Shown: positions 17,407 to 26,487, numbered from the stretch's first letter. The stretch is DNA of 57,456 nucleotides from Clostridiales bacterium (GCA_012728435.1 JAAYFC010000009.1:1-57456); one strand, 5' to 3'. Notes: a model not told the origin generated them from the letters alone. Program-made: numbers and translations.

Positions 17407-17431
17407 AATATACCCGTTATCGGGGTATATT
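17407..17431. promoter_or_regulatory. Palindromic operator candidate
   Basis: A perfect inverted repeat, AATATACCC (17407-17415) and GGGTATATT (17423-17431), has a 7-nt spacer. It lies in the divergent region between exonuclease III and the aldo/keto reductase. The right arm contains TATATT, a possible -10 box for the reductase, so a bound repressor would block transcription. Confidence 0.5.
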
Positions 17432-17477
17432 CAAAATAAGGTTTGTTTTGCAACAACGCATAAACGAAGGAGGATGT

Positions 17478-18467
17478 ATGTATACAGCAAGTAAACAGCG
17501 CTATGAGACCATGGAATACAAGCGCGTGGGCAACAGCGGGCTGAAGCTGCCCTATGTGTCCCTGGGCCTGTGGCACAATTTTGGCAGCCTGTTCCCCCAT
17601 TCTAACTCGCGGGAGATGATCCTTGGCGCCTTTGATCTGGGCATCACCCATTTTGACCTGGCCAACAACTACGGCCCCATCCCTGGCAGCGCCGAGGAAA
17701 CCTTCGGGAAGGTGCTTAAGCAGGACTTGCAAAACTACCGGGATGAGATCATCATCTCCACCAAATCCGGTTACTATATGTGGGAAGGCCCCTACGGCGA
17801 GTGGGGCAGCCGCAAGCAGATGATCGCCAGCCTTGATCAAAGCCTTAAGCGCATGGGCCTTGAATATGTGGACATCTTCTACTCCCACCGCCCGGATATG
17901 GAAACGCCCCTGGAGGAGACCATCAGCGCGCTGGTACAGGCCGTTAGAAGCGGCAAGGCGCTGTATGTGGGCTTGTCCAATTATGACGCCACGCGCACCA
18001 AGCAGGCGATCGACCTGCTCAAGGCGGAGGGCATCCATTGCCTCATCCATCAGCCGCGCTACAACATCTATGACAGACGGCCGGAGAATGGCTTATACCA
18101 GGTATTGGAAGAAGAAGGTGTGGGCGCGATTCCCTTCTCGCCGCTAGAGCAGGGTCTTTTAACCAACCGCTACTTAAACGGCATCCCGGCAGATTCCAGG
18201 GCTGCGGGGGACAGCATCTTCCTGAAGACCGAACAGATTACGCAGGACAGATTAAAACAGATCCGCGCGTTGAACGACATCGCCAAAGAGCGCGGGCAGA
18301 CCCTGGCGCAAATGGCGCTGGCCTGGCTGCATAAGAGCCCGGTCACCTCCTCTGTCATCATTGGGGCAAGCCGCCTGTCCCAGATTGAGGACTGCGCGCA
18401 GGCACATAAAGCCGCGCCCTTCACGCAGGAAGAGTTGGATCAGATTGACCGGATTGTGAAAGGCTGA
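17478..18467 (+). CDS. Aldo/keto reductase, YghZ (L-glyceraldehyde 3-phosphate reductase) type
   Basis: NADPH-dependent reductase of small aldehydes with a TIM-barrel fold, 329 aa. It resembles E. coli YghZ throughout: YRxxGxSGLxLP start, LGLWHNFG, FDLANNYGP with catalytic D and Y, the lysine in STKSGYYMW, LKRMGLEYVDIFYSHR with the histidine, and GASRLSQIEDC near the end. Likely roles are detoxification of methylglyoxal or glyceraldehyde phosphate. ATG 17478 follows AAGGAGG. Upstream in-frame codons lack a ribosome site. An inverted-repeat operator overlaps the promoter. Confidence 0.9.
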   Translation: MYTASKQRYETMEYKRVGNSGLKLPYVSLGLWHNFGSLFPHSNSREMILGAFDLGITHFDLANNYGPIPGSAEETFGKVLKQDLQNYRDEIIISTKSGYYMWEGPYGEWGSRKQMIASLDQSLKRMGLEYVDIFYSHRPDMETPLEETISALVQAVRSGKALYVGLSNYDATRTKQAIDLLKAEGIHCLIHQPRYNIYDRRPENGLYQVLEEEGVGAIPFSPLEQGLLTNRYLNGIPADSRAAGDSIFLKTEQITQDRLKQIRALNDIAKERGQTLAQMALAWLHKSPVTSSVIIGASRLSQIEDCAQAHKAAPFTQEELDQIDRIVKG

Positions 18468-18523
18468 CAGGAACCCTAAAGCAGGTTAAGACGCGAAGAG
18501 AACCGCAGGAGGAGATGATAGAT

Positions 18524-18865
18524 ATGGACATCATGGAGCTGGACCCTGCCGGCAAATACTACTGCGCTACATGCCGCAGCGCGATGGACGAAGAGTTCTG
18601 CCCTGAATGCCACAAAAAAGGCACGCCGCTTGACGCGCAGGACCCTGTTTACATTGGCGACTTGCCTGGCAGGCTGCGCAACGCGCTGCAGATTGCCTTT
18701 TCCGCTACGGAGATTCCCTTTAACGCCTACTCCACCTTAGGCACGGGCTTCACGCTGTCGGCCGGCGACATCTTTGAAAGCTACAAAATCTATGTGCCCT
18801 ACACCCGCTCAAAGGAGGCCAAGGAGGCCTTCCTGCGCGTGTTTGAAATTAACGAAGAGCCCTGA
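18524..18865 (+). CDS. Small zinc-ribbon protein of unknown function
   Basis: Starts with two CxxC-type pairs (YYCATC and FCPEC) that should form a zinc ribbon. The second half, FSATEIPFNAY to YKIYVPYTRSKEAKEAF, resembles DUF2007-like domains found in small putative signal proteins. The function is unknown. Two starts are possible. ATG 18524 has better spacing (11 nt) from AGGAGG than ATG 18515 (2 nt). Its TGA overlaps the ATG of the next gene, so the two are translationally coupled. Confidence 0.75.
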   Translation: MDIMELDPAGKYYCATCRSAMDEEFCPECHKKGTPLDAQDPVYIGDLPGRLRNALQIAFSATEIPFNAYSTLGTGFTLSAGDIFESYKIYVPYTRSKEAKEAFLRVFEINEEP

Positions 18866-19146
18866 TGCTGCTGGTATATGTGATAGCGCGCCTGCGGGCG
18901 CCCTGGTGCAGAAGTCTGAAGGACAAGCGGTCGGAAATCAAAAAGCTGATTCATAAACTGCGGCAGACCTTCAATGTGTCCGTAGCGGAGTCCGGCAGCC
19001 AGGACATCCACACCCTGCTTCAGATCACCATCGCCGCCCTGGCCTTCGACGCGTCCCAGGCAGACAGCATCAAGGAGCGGCTGTATACCTTTGTGGAAGG
19101 CAATACGGACGCAGAGATCATTGGTTTTGAGGTGGAATACAGGTAA
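18865..19146 (+). CDS. DUF503 family protein (YlxP-like)
   Basis: A 93-aa protein with the typical DUF503 pattern: a short beta strand, the SLKDKRSEIKKLIHKLRQ motif, NVSVAESG, and a late ALAFDASQADSIKERLYTFVEG helix. In Bacillus the homologue ylxP lies beside ribosome-assembly and translation genes, but its role is unclear. Here it overlaps the stop of a zinc-ribbon protein gene (TGATG) and is followed by a strong terminator. Confidence 0.85.
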   Translation: MLLVYVIARLRAPWCRSLKDKRSEIKKLIHKLRQTFNVSVAESGSQDIHTLLQITIAALAFDASQADSIKERLYTFVEGNTDAEIIGFEVEYR

Positions 19147-19157
19147 AACAAGAAACC

Positions 19158-19191
19158 AAAAAGGAGTTGCCGGTATAGGCAACTCCTTTAG
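19158..19191. terminator. Bidirectional intrinsic terminator
   Basis: An 11-bp perfect stem (19161-19171 with 19178-19188), with A residues before it and TTTAG after, lies between the convergent DUF503 and msrB genes. Confidence 0.85.
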
Positions 19192-19202
19192 TTTGGCTTG
19201 AT

Positions 19203-19757
19203 TTAGTCCAGATCCTTGAGCAAATCCCCATAGCCCTCCTGCTCCATCTGGTCCTTGGGGATGAAACGCAGGGAGGCGCTGTTGATGCAATAGCGGATAC
19301 CGTTGGGGCTTTCCGGATCGTTTTCAAACACGTGCCCCAGGTGGGTATCGCCCAGGGTGCTGCGCACCTCGGTGCGCTTCATGCCGTAGGACAGGTCCTC
19401 TATCTCCCGGATGCGCGCATCCTCGATGCTGTCAAAGAAGGCAGGCCAGCCGCAGGAGGACTGGTACTTCTGTTTGGAGGTGAACAGGGGCTCCCCCGTC
19501 ACGATATCCACATAGATACCAGGCGCGCTGTGTTGCCAGTACTCGTTGGTGTAGGGATGCTCCGTCCCCGCCTCCTGAGTAACGTGGTACTGCAGCGGAC
19601 TTAGCGTCTTTCTGAGCTCCTCATCGCTGGGTTTTGTATATTGCTTACTTTGTTCCTTCATCGCAATCTGGTTCCCTTCTGTCGTTTGCTGGCCTGGCAT
19701 GAGAAGGCCAAAGACCAGCATGATGGCCATCAGCATTCTTAATATGGCGCTTATCAT
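19203..19757 (-). CDS. msrB: Peptide methionine (R)-S-oxide reductase, exported
   Basis: Repairs R-methionine sulfoxide in oxidised proteins. The MsrB domain (about residues 40-175) has the recycling cysteine in SSCGWPAF, HLGHVF, and the catalytic cysteine in GIRYCINSASLRF. The two structural CxxC zinc pairs found in many MsrB proteins are missing. A hydrophobic N-terminal segment of about 20 residues suggests a membrane anchor or signal peptide, so the enzyme probably protects envelope proteins. ATG 19757 follows GAGGGAGG. Confidence 0.9.
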   Translation of the reverse strand: MISAILRMLMAIMLVFGLLMPGQQTTEGNQIAMKEQSKQYTKPSDEELRKTLSPLQYHVTQEAGTEHPYTNEYWQHSAPGIYVDIVTGEPLFTSKQKYQSSCGWPAFFDSIEDARIREIEDLSYGMKRTEVRSTLGDTHLGHVFENDPESPNGIRYCINSASLRFIPKDQMEQEGYGDLLKDLD

Positions 19758-19792
19758 ATTTATCCCTCCCTCATGCGGCGGGGCAGTCTTTG

Positions 19793-20689
19793 TTACAAGC
19801 CTTTGAATGTGTCCCAGCCGGACAGGTCGCCGGCCTCAAAGCCGCGCTTGAACCATTCCTGGCGCTGCGCGCTGGTGCCGTGGTTGAAGGTATCCGGGTC
19901 CACATAGCCCTGGTAGCGCTTTTGGATGGCGTCATCCCCGACCACGGCCGCCGCGCTCATGGCCTCGGACAGATCGCCCCGCTCCAAGTAGCCCCGCTCC
20001 TGCATATAGCGCGCGACCACGCCGGCCAAGTAATCCGCCTGCAGTTCAAAGGCAACACTGTAGCGGTTAAACTCCGTCTGGCTCATAGTGCCCCGGGCCA
20101 CGCGCTGGCGCAGGGTGTTTAACTGCTGGGTGACGCCCAGCAGGGTTTGCACATGGTGCCCCGCCTCATGCGCGATGACATAGACCATGGCAAAATCGCC
20201 TTCCTTGGCGCCGTACTTACGGGTTAAGGTATCATAGAAGCTGAGGTCCAGGTAGATGGTCTGGTCCCCCGGGCAGTAAAAGGGGCCCACCCCCGAATCC
20301 GCAGCACCGAAGGCTGTGTTAATCTGCCCGGTATAGATGGTCATCATCGGCTCTTTATAGGCTGTTTTATACTGTGACTTGGGCAGAATCTGTGACCAGG
20401 TGTCCTCAATATCCGCTAAAGCGACGGATAAAAAACCCATCAGTTCCTTTTCCTGCGGTGTTTCCTGGTAGGTGGATTGCTGCTGGGTTTGTTGTTGGGC
20501 GGGCGGCAGCACGGCACCCCCCACCACATCGCCCAAATCCCCCCCGCCCATCATGGAAATGAGCAGATAAATCACAAGCCCCCCGATACCCAGCCCGCCG
20601 CCGCCCAGGGCGATTCGGCCGCCGCCGCTGTAGCAGCGTCCGCGTTGATCATTCACATTGCTGCTTTTCCGTCTGCCTTCCCACTTCAT
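19793..20689 (-). CDS. Neutral zinc metallopeptidase (YpfJ family)
   Basis: A 298-aa membrane-anchored protein. A charged N-terminus and a glycine-rich segment lead into one membrane helix (about residues 25-45), then a low-complexity Q-rich stretch. The outer domain carries the zinc motif HEAGHHVQ and the family segment YCPGDQTIYLDLSFYDTL. The substrate is unknown. msrB follows 35 nt downstream on the same strand and also carries an N-terminal membrane or export segment, so the two may be cotranscribed. Confidence 0.88.
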   Translation of the reverse strand: MKWEGRRKSSNVNDQRGRCYSGGGRIALGGGGLGIGGLVIYLLISMMGGGDLGDVVGGAVLPPAQQQTQQQSTYQETPQEKELMGFLSVALADIEDTWSQILPKSQYKTAYKEPMMTIYTGQINTAFGAADSGVGPFYCPGDQTIYLDLSFYDTLTRKYGAKEGDFAMVYVIAHEAGHHVQTLLGVTQQLNTLRQRVARGTMSQTEFNRYSVAFELQADYLAGVVARYMQERGYLERGDLSEAMSAAAVVGDDAIQKRYQGYVDPDTFNHGTSAQRQEWFKRGFEAGDLSGWDTFKGL

Positions 20690-20775
20690 ACCGCGTCCGC
20701 CTTCCGGGCCTTATGCCCTTTTTTATTGTGCCGATCCTTCATATTGTACCCAGCTTAGGATAAGCCCTTGCTGTT

Positions 20776-20886
20776 TTACCCGCGCAGAACAGGCAATAAA
20801 GCCGCTGCGCGCACACCAGTGATGTTGGTATGGATGCGGTCGCCCACATACAGGGTGCCGTCCAACGCCAGCCGGTAAAGTTTTTG
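20776..20886 (-). pseudogene. 3'-terminal remnant of a HAD-family hydrolase gene
   Basis: In the minus-strand gap after the MFS gene a 36-codon frame reads LDGTLYVGDRIHTNI followed by TGVRAAALLPVLRG and a stop. The VGDRxHTN segment with a following GxRAA motif is the C-terminal motif IV of HAD phosphatases. No start codon, ribosome site or N-terminal DxDxT domain precedes it. It looks like the surviving tail of a deleted gene. Confidence 0.6.
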
Positions 20887-20921
20887 CCCAAAAACAGGAC
20901 AAGCAGGCCTGCGGCCGCTAA

Positions 20922-22196
20922 TTATACCTCATCCAGCCGCACTTTCTCCAGGCTGCGGCTGAGCCTGCCCGCAAAGAAGAGGGCCAGCAGCGACAAGAGC
21001 GCCGAGAGCAGCATCGGCAGGCTCAGGTGCCATTTGGACAGCAGGCCGTTGATGGTGCCAAAGGGCGAGGTCACAAACAGGCAAAACGCCAGGGAGAAAC
21101 CAAACATGCGCGCCTTTTCTGCCTTGTCAATCAGAATCATCTGCAAACTGGGGAACAAGGGGGTGAGGATGCTTAAAGCCAGCGCTTCTGCTGCAACACC
21201 CAGGTAGACCACCCAGGCAAGCTGGCGGGGCAGTAAAAAGAGCAGGAAATGGATAGCGGCCATGATGATGAGCGCAGCCCGCATCGGCCTGTGAAAGCGC
21301 TGCGGGCGCAGGCGCGGCGCAAACACCAGGAAGCTGACCATCATGGCGATGGAGCGCAATCCGGAGAGCAGCGGCAGCGCTTCTTCCGTGATGCCAAGGG
21401 TAGTGGTGACCAAAAGCGGCCAGAAGTTGTCAGACGCAGAGCGGATGACCATCACGCAGGACATGATGCCCAAGACGTACATCAAGGGCTTTTTCCTCAG
21501 CATGGTTTTCAGCACATCCACGCTGCCGCGGAAGGCAAAAAAGATGGATTTGCCCTTTAACTCAGCCCGCCGCTGCGTGCCCAGGCTGGATTCCTTGGAC
21601 ATAAAGTACAGCAAAAGCACCTTGATGAGCATGCAGGCGGCGGCAAACAGATAAAGCGCGCGCATGGTGGGCACCAAGGTATAGTTCCTGACCAGCACGG
21701 CGGTGAGCGGCGCTACAAAACCTGAGATCAAGCCCGCGATGTTGACCAGGGAGTAGATATTGACCAGCTTTTCTGATGGTGTGTCCTCCACCATCAAAAG
21801 ACCCCAGGAGTTCTCTGTCACACGGTAAAAGCCGTTGAACAAAGCGGCCACCAAGAACCAGGTAAAGCCCTGGGCAAACATCCAGATGACCATTGGGACG
21901 AACCAGGCTAACAGGTCAAACAAGAAGGTTGTCAGGCGGCGGCCCAGCTTGTCCGTAATTGCCCCGCCAATTAAGGAGCACACCATCTGGCTTAACAAAA
22001 AAGTGGTGGCGACCACGCCGATTTGCAGCTCACTAAGCCCCAGCGCCTGCATGTAGGTGGCCACCAGGGGCATATACAGGGTCACGGGTACGCCCCAGAG
22101 GGGTTCCGTGTACACACAAGCCCGCGCGTTGCCGCGTAGGTTGATGAGGGTATCGATCAGCTTGTTGCGCGAAAGCAGCGCTTTGATGGCAGCCAT
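20922..22196 (-). CDS. Major facilitator superfamily transporter
   Basis: A 424-aa protein with about 12 membrane helices in two halves. The MFS loop motif is visible as GGAITDKLGRR between helices 2 and 3. The central cytoplasmic loop is short and charged (SKESSLGTQRRAELKG). The substrate is unknown, and a drug or metabolite exporter is a reasonable guess. It is transcribed alone or after the DUF1349 gene that ends 124 nt upstream. Confidence 0.85.
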   Translation of the reverse strand: MAAIKALLSRNKLIDTLINLRGNARACVYTEPLWGVPVTLYMPLVATYMQALGLSELQIGVVATTFLLSQMVCSLIGGAITDKLGRRLTTFLFDLLAWFVPMVIWMFAQGFTWFLVAALFNGFYRVTENSWGLLMVEDTPSEKLVNIYSLVNIAGLISGFVAPLTAVLVRNYTLVPTMRALYLFAAACMLIKVLLLYFMSKESSLGTQRRAELKGKSIFFAFRGSVDVLKTMLRKKPLMYVLGIMSCVMVIRSASDNFWPLLVTTTLGITEEALPLLSGLRSIAMMVSFLVFAPRLRPQRFHRPMRAALIIMAAIHFLLFLLPRQLAWVVYLGVAAEALALSILTPLFPSLQMILIDKAEKARMFGFSLAFCLFVTSPFGTINGLLSKWHLSLPMLLSALLSLLALFFAGRLSRSLEKVRLDEV

Positions 22197-22320
22197 ATCT
22201 TGCTCACTTTCTTGGAGTCATCGCGCTCATCATAGCCAATATGGTGGTTTGGTTCAAGTGGAGACAGGCAAAAACACCAGGGACACAATCCATGCCCCTG
22301 ATGCTTGCTTGTATTGAAGA

Positions 22321-22911
22321 TTATTTCCCCTGTCTGAGGTTTTTGACCGTCCTGCGCTCCAGCGTGAAGTGCTCAAAATGGCGGGGACCGCCGTCGCCAA
22401 TCGGGGACTGCGCAACCAGACCTACTTTCAGAGTCTGGCCAGCCTCCATGTAAAACAGGCGTGTCATATCAAAGCGCTCACCGTCTCTGGAGTAATGGAA
22501 GGAGAAGTAGTTGCCCACACGGGCCGCCTGCAGCCAGATGGCCTTCTCGGTGACGTTCACCCCGTTGGCATCGTCTGAGCGCACCTGTGTCACCACGCTG
22601 ACCACGGCCTTGGTGCCAAAGTCACTTTGCTCAAAGCACAGCTTGCCCCAGTGCAAACCATCCTTCAAAAGCAGGATGGCGCAGGCGTCATAATCTGCCA
22701 TAAACTCCAGGGACACCTTCACCCGGAGGACAAAGTCCCCCTCAACCTCGGTGTAGTAATAGGGCGCGTTGCTAACAGATTCATCCGGCATGCCAAATGC
22801 ATTCAGGGCCAGGCCATAGTTGAAAAAATCTGTCTTGGCCGGGGCGTGGATGGTGAGGACGCCATCCTTCTCCTCCAACCGGCTTTCGTTAATCCACTTA
22901 AAATCCTTCAA
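22321..22911 (-). CDS. DUF1349 (concanavalin-like) domain protein
   Basis: A 196-aa protein that matches the DUF1349 pattern throughout: an early FxNY segment, GDFVLRVKVSLEFMADYDACAILLL in the middle, VVTQVRSDDANG, and a FHYSRDGERFDMTRLFYM core. Such proteins have a lectin- or glucanase-like jelly-roll fold. Many lie near carbohydrate genes, but no enzyme activity is established. It follows the mgl-like sugar transport operon after a terminator hairpin and may be expressed by read-through. Confidence 0.85.
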   Translation of the reverse strand: MKDFKWINESRLEEKDGVLTIHAPAKTDFFNYGLALNAFGMPDESVSNAPYYYTEVEGDFVLRVKVSLEFMADYDACAILLLKDGLHWGKLCFEQSDFGTKAVVSVVTQVRSDDANGVNVTEKAIWLQAARVGNYFSFHYSRDGERFDMTRLFYMEAGQTLKVGLVAQSPIGDGGPRHFEHFTLERRTVKNLRQGK

Positions 22912-23000
22912 TGAATTCTCCTCTCATCTTGTTTCTTGGTCAGATACATATGCAGGTCATCCGCGCGGGAAAGCGGGGAGACCCAGCCTTTGATAAGGAA

Positions 23001-23060
23001 AAGCCCCGCACCGCCCGCCCATTTTAACCAATGGAGCAAAGGGTGGCAGGCAGGGCTTTG
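23001..23060 (-). terminator. Terminator after the mgl-like operon
   Basis: On the minus strand AAGCCCTGC and following bases pair with a distal GCGGGGCTT arm, followed by TTTTCC. It separates the permease gene from the DUF1349 gene. Confidence 0.55.
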
Positions 23061-23081
23061 AGACAGGGCCAGGACTGCCGC

Positions 23082-24914
23082 TTATTTTTTGGCCAGGTAT
23101 TTTCGAATGTCCAGGGCGACCGCGCTGGCAATGATGATGCCCGTGATAATTTGCTGCCAGTAAGGGTTGACGCCCAGGAAGGTGAGGCCGTAGTTGATGA
23201 CCTGGAAAATCAACACGCCGGAAACAACACCGGCAATGGTGCCTACGCCGCCAGAGGATGAGACACCGCCCACTACGCTTGCCGCGATGGCGTCCAGCTC
23301 GTAACCCACGCCGTAGTTGTTGGTCGCCCCGCCCGTCCGGGCTGCCTCCAGCACACCCGCCATGCCAATGAGCGCGGAACAGGCGGCGAAGATGATCAGG
23401 ATGGTCTTGGCGACATTGATGCCCGATACCTTGGCTGCCTCCACGTTGCCGCCGATGGCATATACATTTTTGCCAAAGACCGTTTTGTTAAGGAGGAACC
23501 AGATTAAGCCCACCACCACCAGGGCGATGATGAACACAATGGGGATGAAGCCATACAAGCTGCCGGAGCCCAGGAAGGTGAAATCCTCCCGCAATCCGCC
23601 GATGGGCTGGCTGTTGTTGGGCGGCATGTCAAAATAAATACTGGTGGCGCCATAGATGATGACCTGGGCTGCCAGGGTGGCAATGAAGGGGGGGACGCTG
23701 AGCCGGGACACCAACAGGCCATTGGCTGCGCCAAAGATGAGGGCAGCCAGCACCGCCAACAGGAAGGGCACAATCACAGGCAGCACTGGCAGCCCGGGGA
23801 AGAACTGCCGGGAATAGGTGGTGGTTTGAAGCATGGAAGAGGAGATGACCGCAGCCATGCCCACCACGCGCCCGGCGCTTAAGTCCACGCCGCCCGTGCC
23901 AATGATGACCAGGCACATGCCCATGGCAATAATGAGGCGGGTTGAGGATTGCTGCAGAATGTTGATCATGGTGCTGACAGAAAAGAAATTGGGCCGGATG
24001 ATGCCGATGACAGCCACCAGCAGGAGCAGCACCAGGTAGATGGCCTTGTCATTGGCCAGCTGCTTGACGCCCTTGGCGGACAGGTCCAGCTTCCGCTCCT
24101 CCATGGCGGTCATGAAGATGGCGGCCAGGGAGGCAAGCACCGCCAGGGTATATCCCCAGGCAAAGTGGTAGGTGCTGGCAATGATGCCCAGTTCCCTGGG
24201 ATTGGCGGTTACCAGGCGCAGGGCGGAGAAAATCATCAAAATGCCGCCCAGAACCACCGCCAGCCTGCGCCAGTTGCCGGGCACCGGGATAAAGAACAAC
24301 AAAATGGCAGCAGCCATCAGGAGAATCCCGGGGATGAGGGTCGATTGCAACGCGATGTTGTTGGCCGCGCTGAGTTTGCCCATGACCAGGTCGATGCCGC
24401 TTAAGGTATGCTGAGGCAGGGGGCTGCCCTTTGCGGCCCGATAGTCCTCCGGGCTTATGGGCAGGGGATTTTGCACCGGTACCGGATGATACAAGCCCGA
24501 TTCCAATCGGGTCATCTTGCGGGCTTCCACCAGCCTGGCATTCAGCTCGTCATAGGCGCTTTTGGCAGCCGCTATCGCGTCCTCGTCCAGTGTTTCCGCG
24601 CCTTCCAGCTCAGCAATCAGGGCCTTTGCCGCATCATACTGCGGCTGGACGACACTGATGACCTCCTTGGCCTCCTCCACCTTTTCCTTGGTATCCAGAT
24701 ACGCCACCACGCTCTCGTCGTAGGCGGCCTTGGCCTCCTCAAGGCGCTTTACGTGCTCCGCCTCATCACCCTGGGTCAGGGGGTAGCTGACATAGGGCAG
24801 CAAGACGCTGGCCAGCGCCAGGATGCAGAGCAGAAGGGTCAACATGGGCCGCAGGCCTGTTTTCCTGCCCGGCTTGGGCGCGGGAAGCTTGGTGATGGTT
24901 TGCTCTGTGGTCAT
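23082..24914 (-). CDS. mglC: Sugar ABC permease with an extra N-terminal coiled-coil domain (MglC/RbsC type)
   Basis: The C-terminal 340 residues are a canonical ribose/galactose-type permease (IGTGGVDLSAGRVVGMAAVI, YAIGGNVEAAKVSGI, ASVVGGVSSSGGVGTIAG). In front is an unusual N-terminal part of about 270 residues: one helix (about residues 18-42), a charged heptad-like stretch of about 90 residues predicted to be coiled coil outside the membrane, then about three more helices. Most relatives are 310-350 aa, against 610 here. ATG 24914 is 17 nt after the ATPase gene stop. The coiled coil may contact the binding protein, but this is an inference. Confidence 0.88.
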   Translation of the reverse strand: MTTEQTITKLPAPKPGRKTGLRPMLTLLLCILALASVLLPYVSYPLTQGDEAEHVKRLEEAKAAYDESVVAYLDTKEKVEEAKEVISVVQPQYDAAKALIAELEGAETLDEDAIAAAKSAYDELNARLVEARKMTRLESGLYHPVPVQNPLPISPEDYRAAKGSPLPQHTLSGIDLVMGKLSAANNIALQSTLIPGILLMAAAILLFFIPVPGNWRRLAVVLGGILMIFSALRLVTANPRELGIIASTYHFAWGYTLAVLASLAAIFMTAMEERKLDLSAKGVKQLANDKAIYLVLLLLVAVIGIIRPNFFSVSTMINILQQSSTRLIIAMGMCLVIIGTGGVDLSAGRVVGMAAVISSSMLQTTTYSRQFFPGLPVLPVIVPFLLAVLAALIFGAANGLLVSRLSVPPFIATLAAQVIIYGATSIYFDMPPNNSQPIGGLREDFTFLGSGSLYGFIPIVFIIALVVVGLIWFLLNKTVFGKNVYAIGGNVEAAKVSGINVAKTILIIFAACSALIGMAGVLEAARTGGATNNYGVGYELDAIAASVVGGVSSSGGVGTIAGVVSGVLIFQVINYGLTFLGVNPYWQQIITGIIIASAVALDIRKYLAKK

Positions 24915-24931
24915 TCTTTGTGCTCCTTCCA

Positions 24932-26458
24932 CTATACAGCGATTTTGCTGGCGAACTGCGTTGCCAGGTGCATCACTTCCACCTGGGTGGCACTCTTTCC
25001 ATCCAGAATCCCGGTCATGCGGCCTTCGCACATGACCATGATGCGGTCGCTCATACCCAGCAGCTCCGGCATTTCCGAGGAAATCATGATGATGGATTTC
25101 CCACGCTTTGCAAGGTTTGCGATGATGGAATAAATCTCATACTTGGCGCCCACATCAATGCCCCTGGTGGGCTCATCCAGCAGCAGGATGTCCGGCTCAA
25201 TCAGCAGCCAGCGCGCAATCAGAGCCTTTTGCTGGTTCCCGCCGGACAAGTCCTTGATCAAGGTCTTGTAGGAGGGGGTTTTGATGCTCAGCTGCTGGAT
25301 GCTGTTCTGGGTGTCCTGCACCCTGCGCTTCTCATCCAAAACCAGCCGGTGCTTGGCCACATAATTAGGCTGGTTGGCGATGACGATGTTCTCCAATACA
25401 GACAGCATCGGCACAATGCCCGTCTTCCGGCGCTCCTCTGTCAAAAGTGCCATGCCATGATCCATGGCCTGGTGGGGGCTTGTGATGGTGACTTCTTTGC
25501 CCTTGATGGTGATGCTGCCGGAGATGACGCTGCGAAGGCCGTAGATGGCTTCGATCAACTCGGTCCGCTGCGCGCCCATCAGGCCGCCCACGCCCAAAAT
25601 CTCACCCTCATGCAGGTCAAAGCTCACATCGCGGAAGGAGCCAGGGTGGGGGCTGGTCAGCTTGTTCACCCGCATGATGACCTCGCCGGGCACATTGGAA
25701 CGGGGCGGAAAGCGATTGGTCAGGTCGCGGCCCACCATCCGGTTAATGATTAAATCGGTGGTCAGCTCGCTGGCGGGCCAGGTGCCCACACCCTTGCCAT
25801 CCCGCATGATGGTGACCTCATCGGCGATCTCCAGGATTTCTTCCATCTTGTGGGAGATGTAGATGATGGCCGTTCCATTTTGCTTGATGCGACGGATGAG
25901 CTTGAAGAGGTGCGCAACCTCCTTCTCGGTCAGGGAGGAGGTGGGCTCGTCCATGATGATGATTTTGGCGTTGTAGGAAATGGCCTTGGCGATCTCGATG
26001 GTTTGAATGGCGGAGACCGTCAGGTTGCCCACCATCTCCCTGGGGTCAATCATCAGCTCCAGGGTATCCAGCAGGCTCTTGGTCTTTTCGTACATCGCCT
26101 TTTCGTTGACCATCCAGCCGGTTTTGGGATAGCGGCCCAGCCAGATATTGTCCATGACATTGCGGTGGGGAATGGGATGCAACTCCTGGTGAATCATGGC
26201 AATGCCCATGTCCAGCGCCATCTTGGAGGAGGAGATGTGTACGGTGTTGCCGGCAAGGCTGATCTCCCCCTCATCGGGGTGGTAGATGCCAAACAAACAC
26301 TTCATCAGTGTGGACTTGCCAGCGCCGTTCTCTCCCATCAGCGCATGGACGGTGCCGGGCCGCACGTTCAGGGTGACCTCGTCCAGGGCCTGTACACCAG
26401 GAAACGCCTTGCTGATGCGGCGCATCTCTAGCAAGAAGTCTTGATGCTGTTCGCTCAC
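24932..26458 (-). CDS. mglA: Sugar ABC transporter ATPase with two cassettes (MglA/RbsA type)
   Basis: A 508-aa double ATPase that powers import of a monosaccharide. The first cassette has Walker A GENGAGKST, a degenerate signature (LTVSAIQTIEIAKA) and Walker B IIIMDEPTSSL. The second has a poorer Walker A region (GGLMGAQRTELIEAIYG), a normal signature LSGGNQQKALIARWL and ILLLDEPTRGIDVGAK. This asymmetry is normal for the family. It is the middle gene of a B-A-C operon with the binding protein upstream and the permease downstream. Confidence 0.93.
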   Translation of the reverse strand: MSEQHQDFLLEMRRISKAFPGVQALDEVTLNVRPGTVHALMGENGAGKSTLMKCLFGIYHPDEGEISLAGNTVHISSSKMALDMGIAMIHQELHPIPHRNVMDNIWLGRYPKTGWMVNEKAMYEKTKSLLDTLELMIDPREMVGNLTVSAIQTIEIAKAISYNAKIIIMDEPTSSLTEKEVAHLFKLIRRIKQNGTAIIYISHKMEEILEIADEVTIMRDGKGVGTWPASELTTDLIINRMVGRDLTNRFPPRSNVPGEVIMRVNKLTSPHPGSFRDVSFDLHEGEILGVGGLMGAQRTELIEAIYGLRSVISGSITIKGKEVTITSPHQAMDHGMALLTEERRKTGIVPMLSVLENIVIANQPNYVAKHRLVLDEKRRVQDTQNSIQQLSIKTPSYKTLIKDLSGGNQQKALIARWLLIEPDILLLDEPTRGIDVGAKYEIYSIIANLAKRGKSIIMISSEMPELLGMSDRIMVMCEGRMTGILDGKSATQVEVMHLATQFASKIAV

Positions 26459-26487
26459 TTCACATCCTCCTTAGGCTGGGCAACCAA

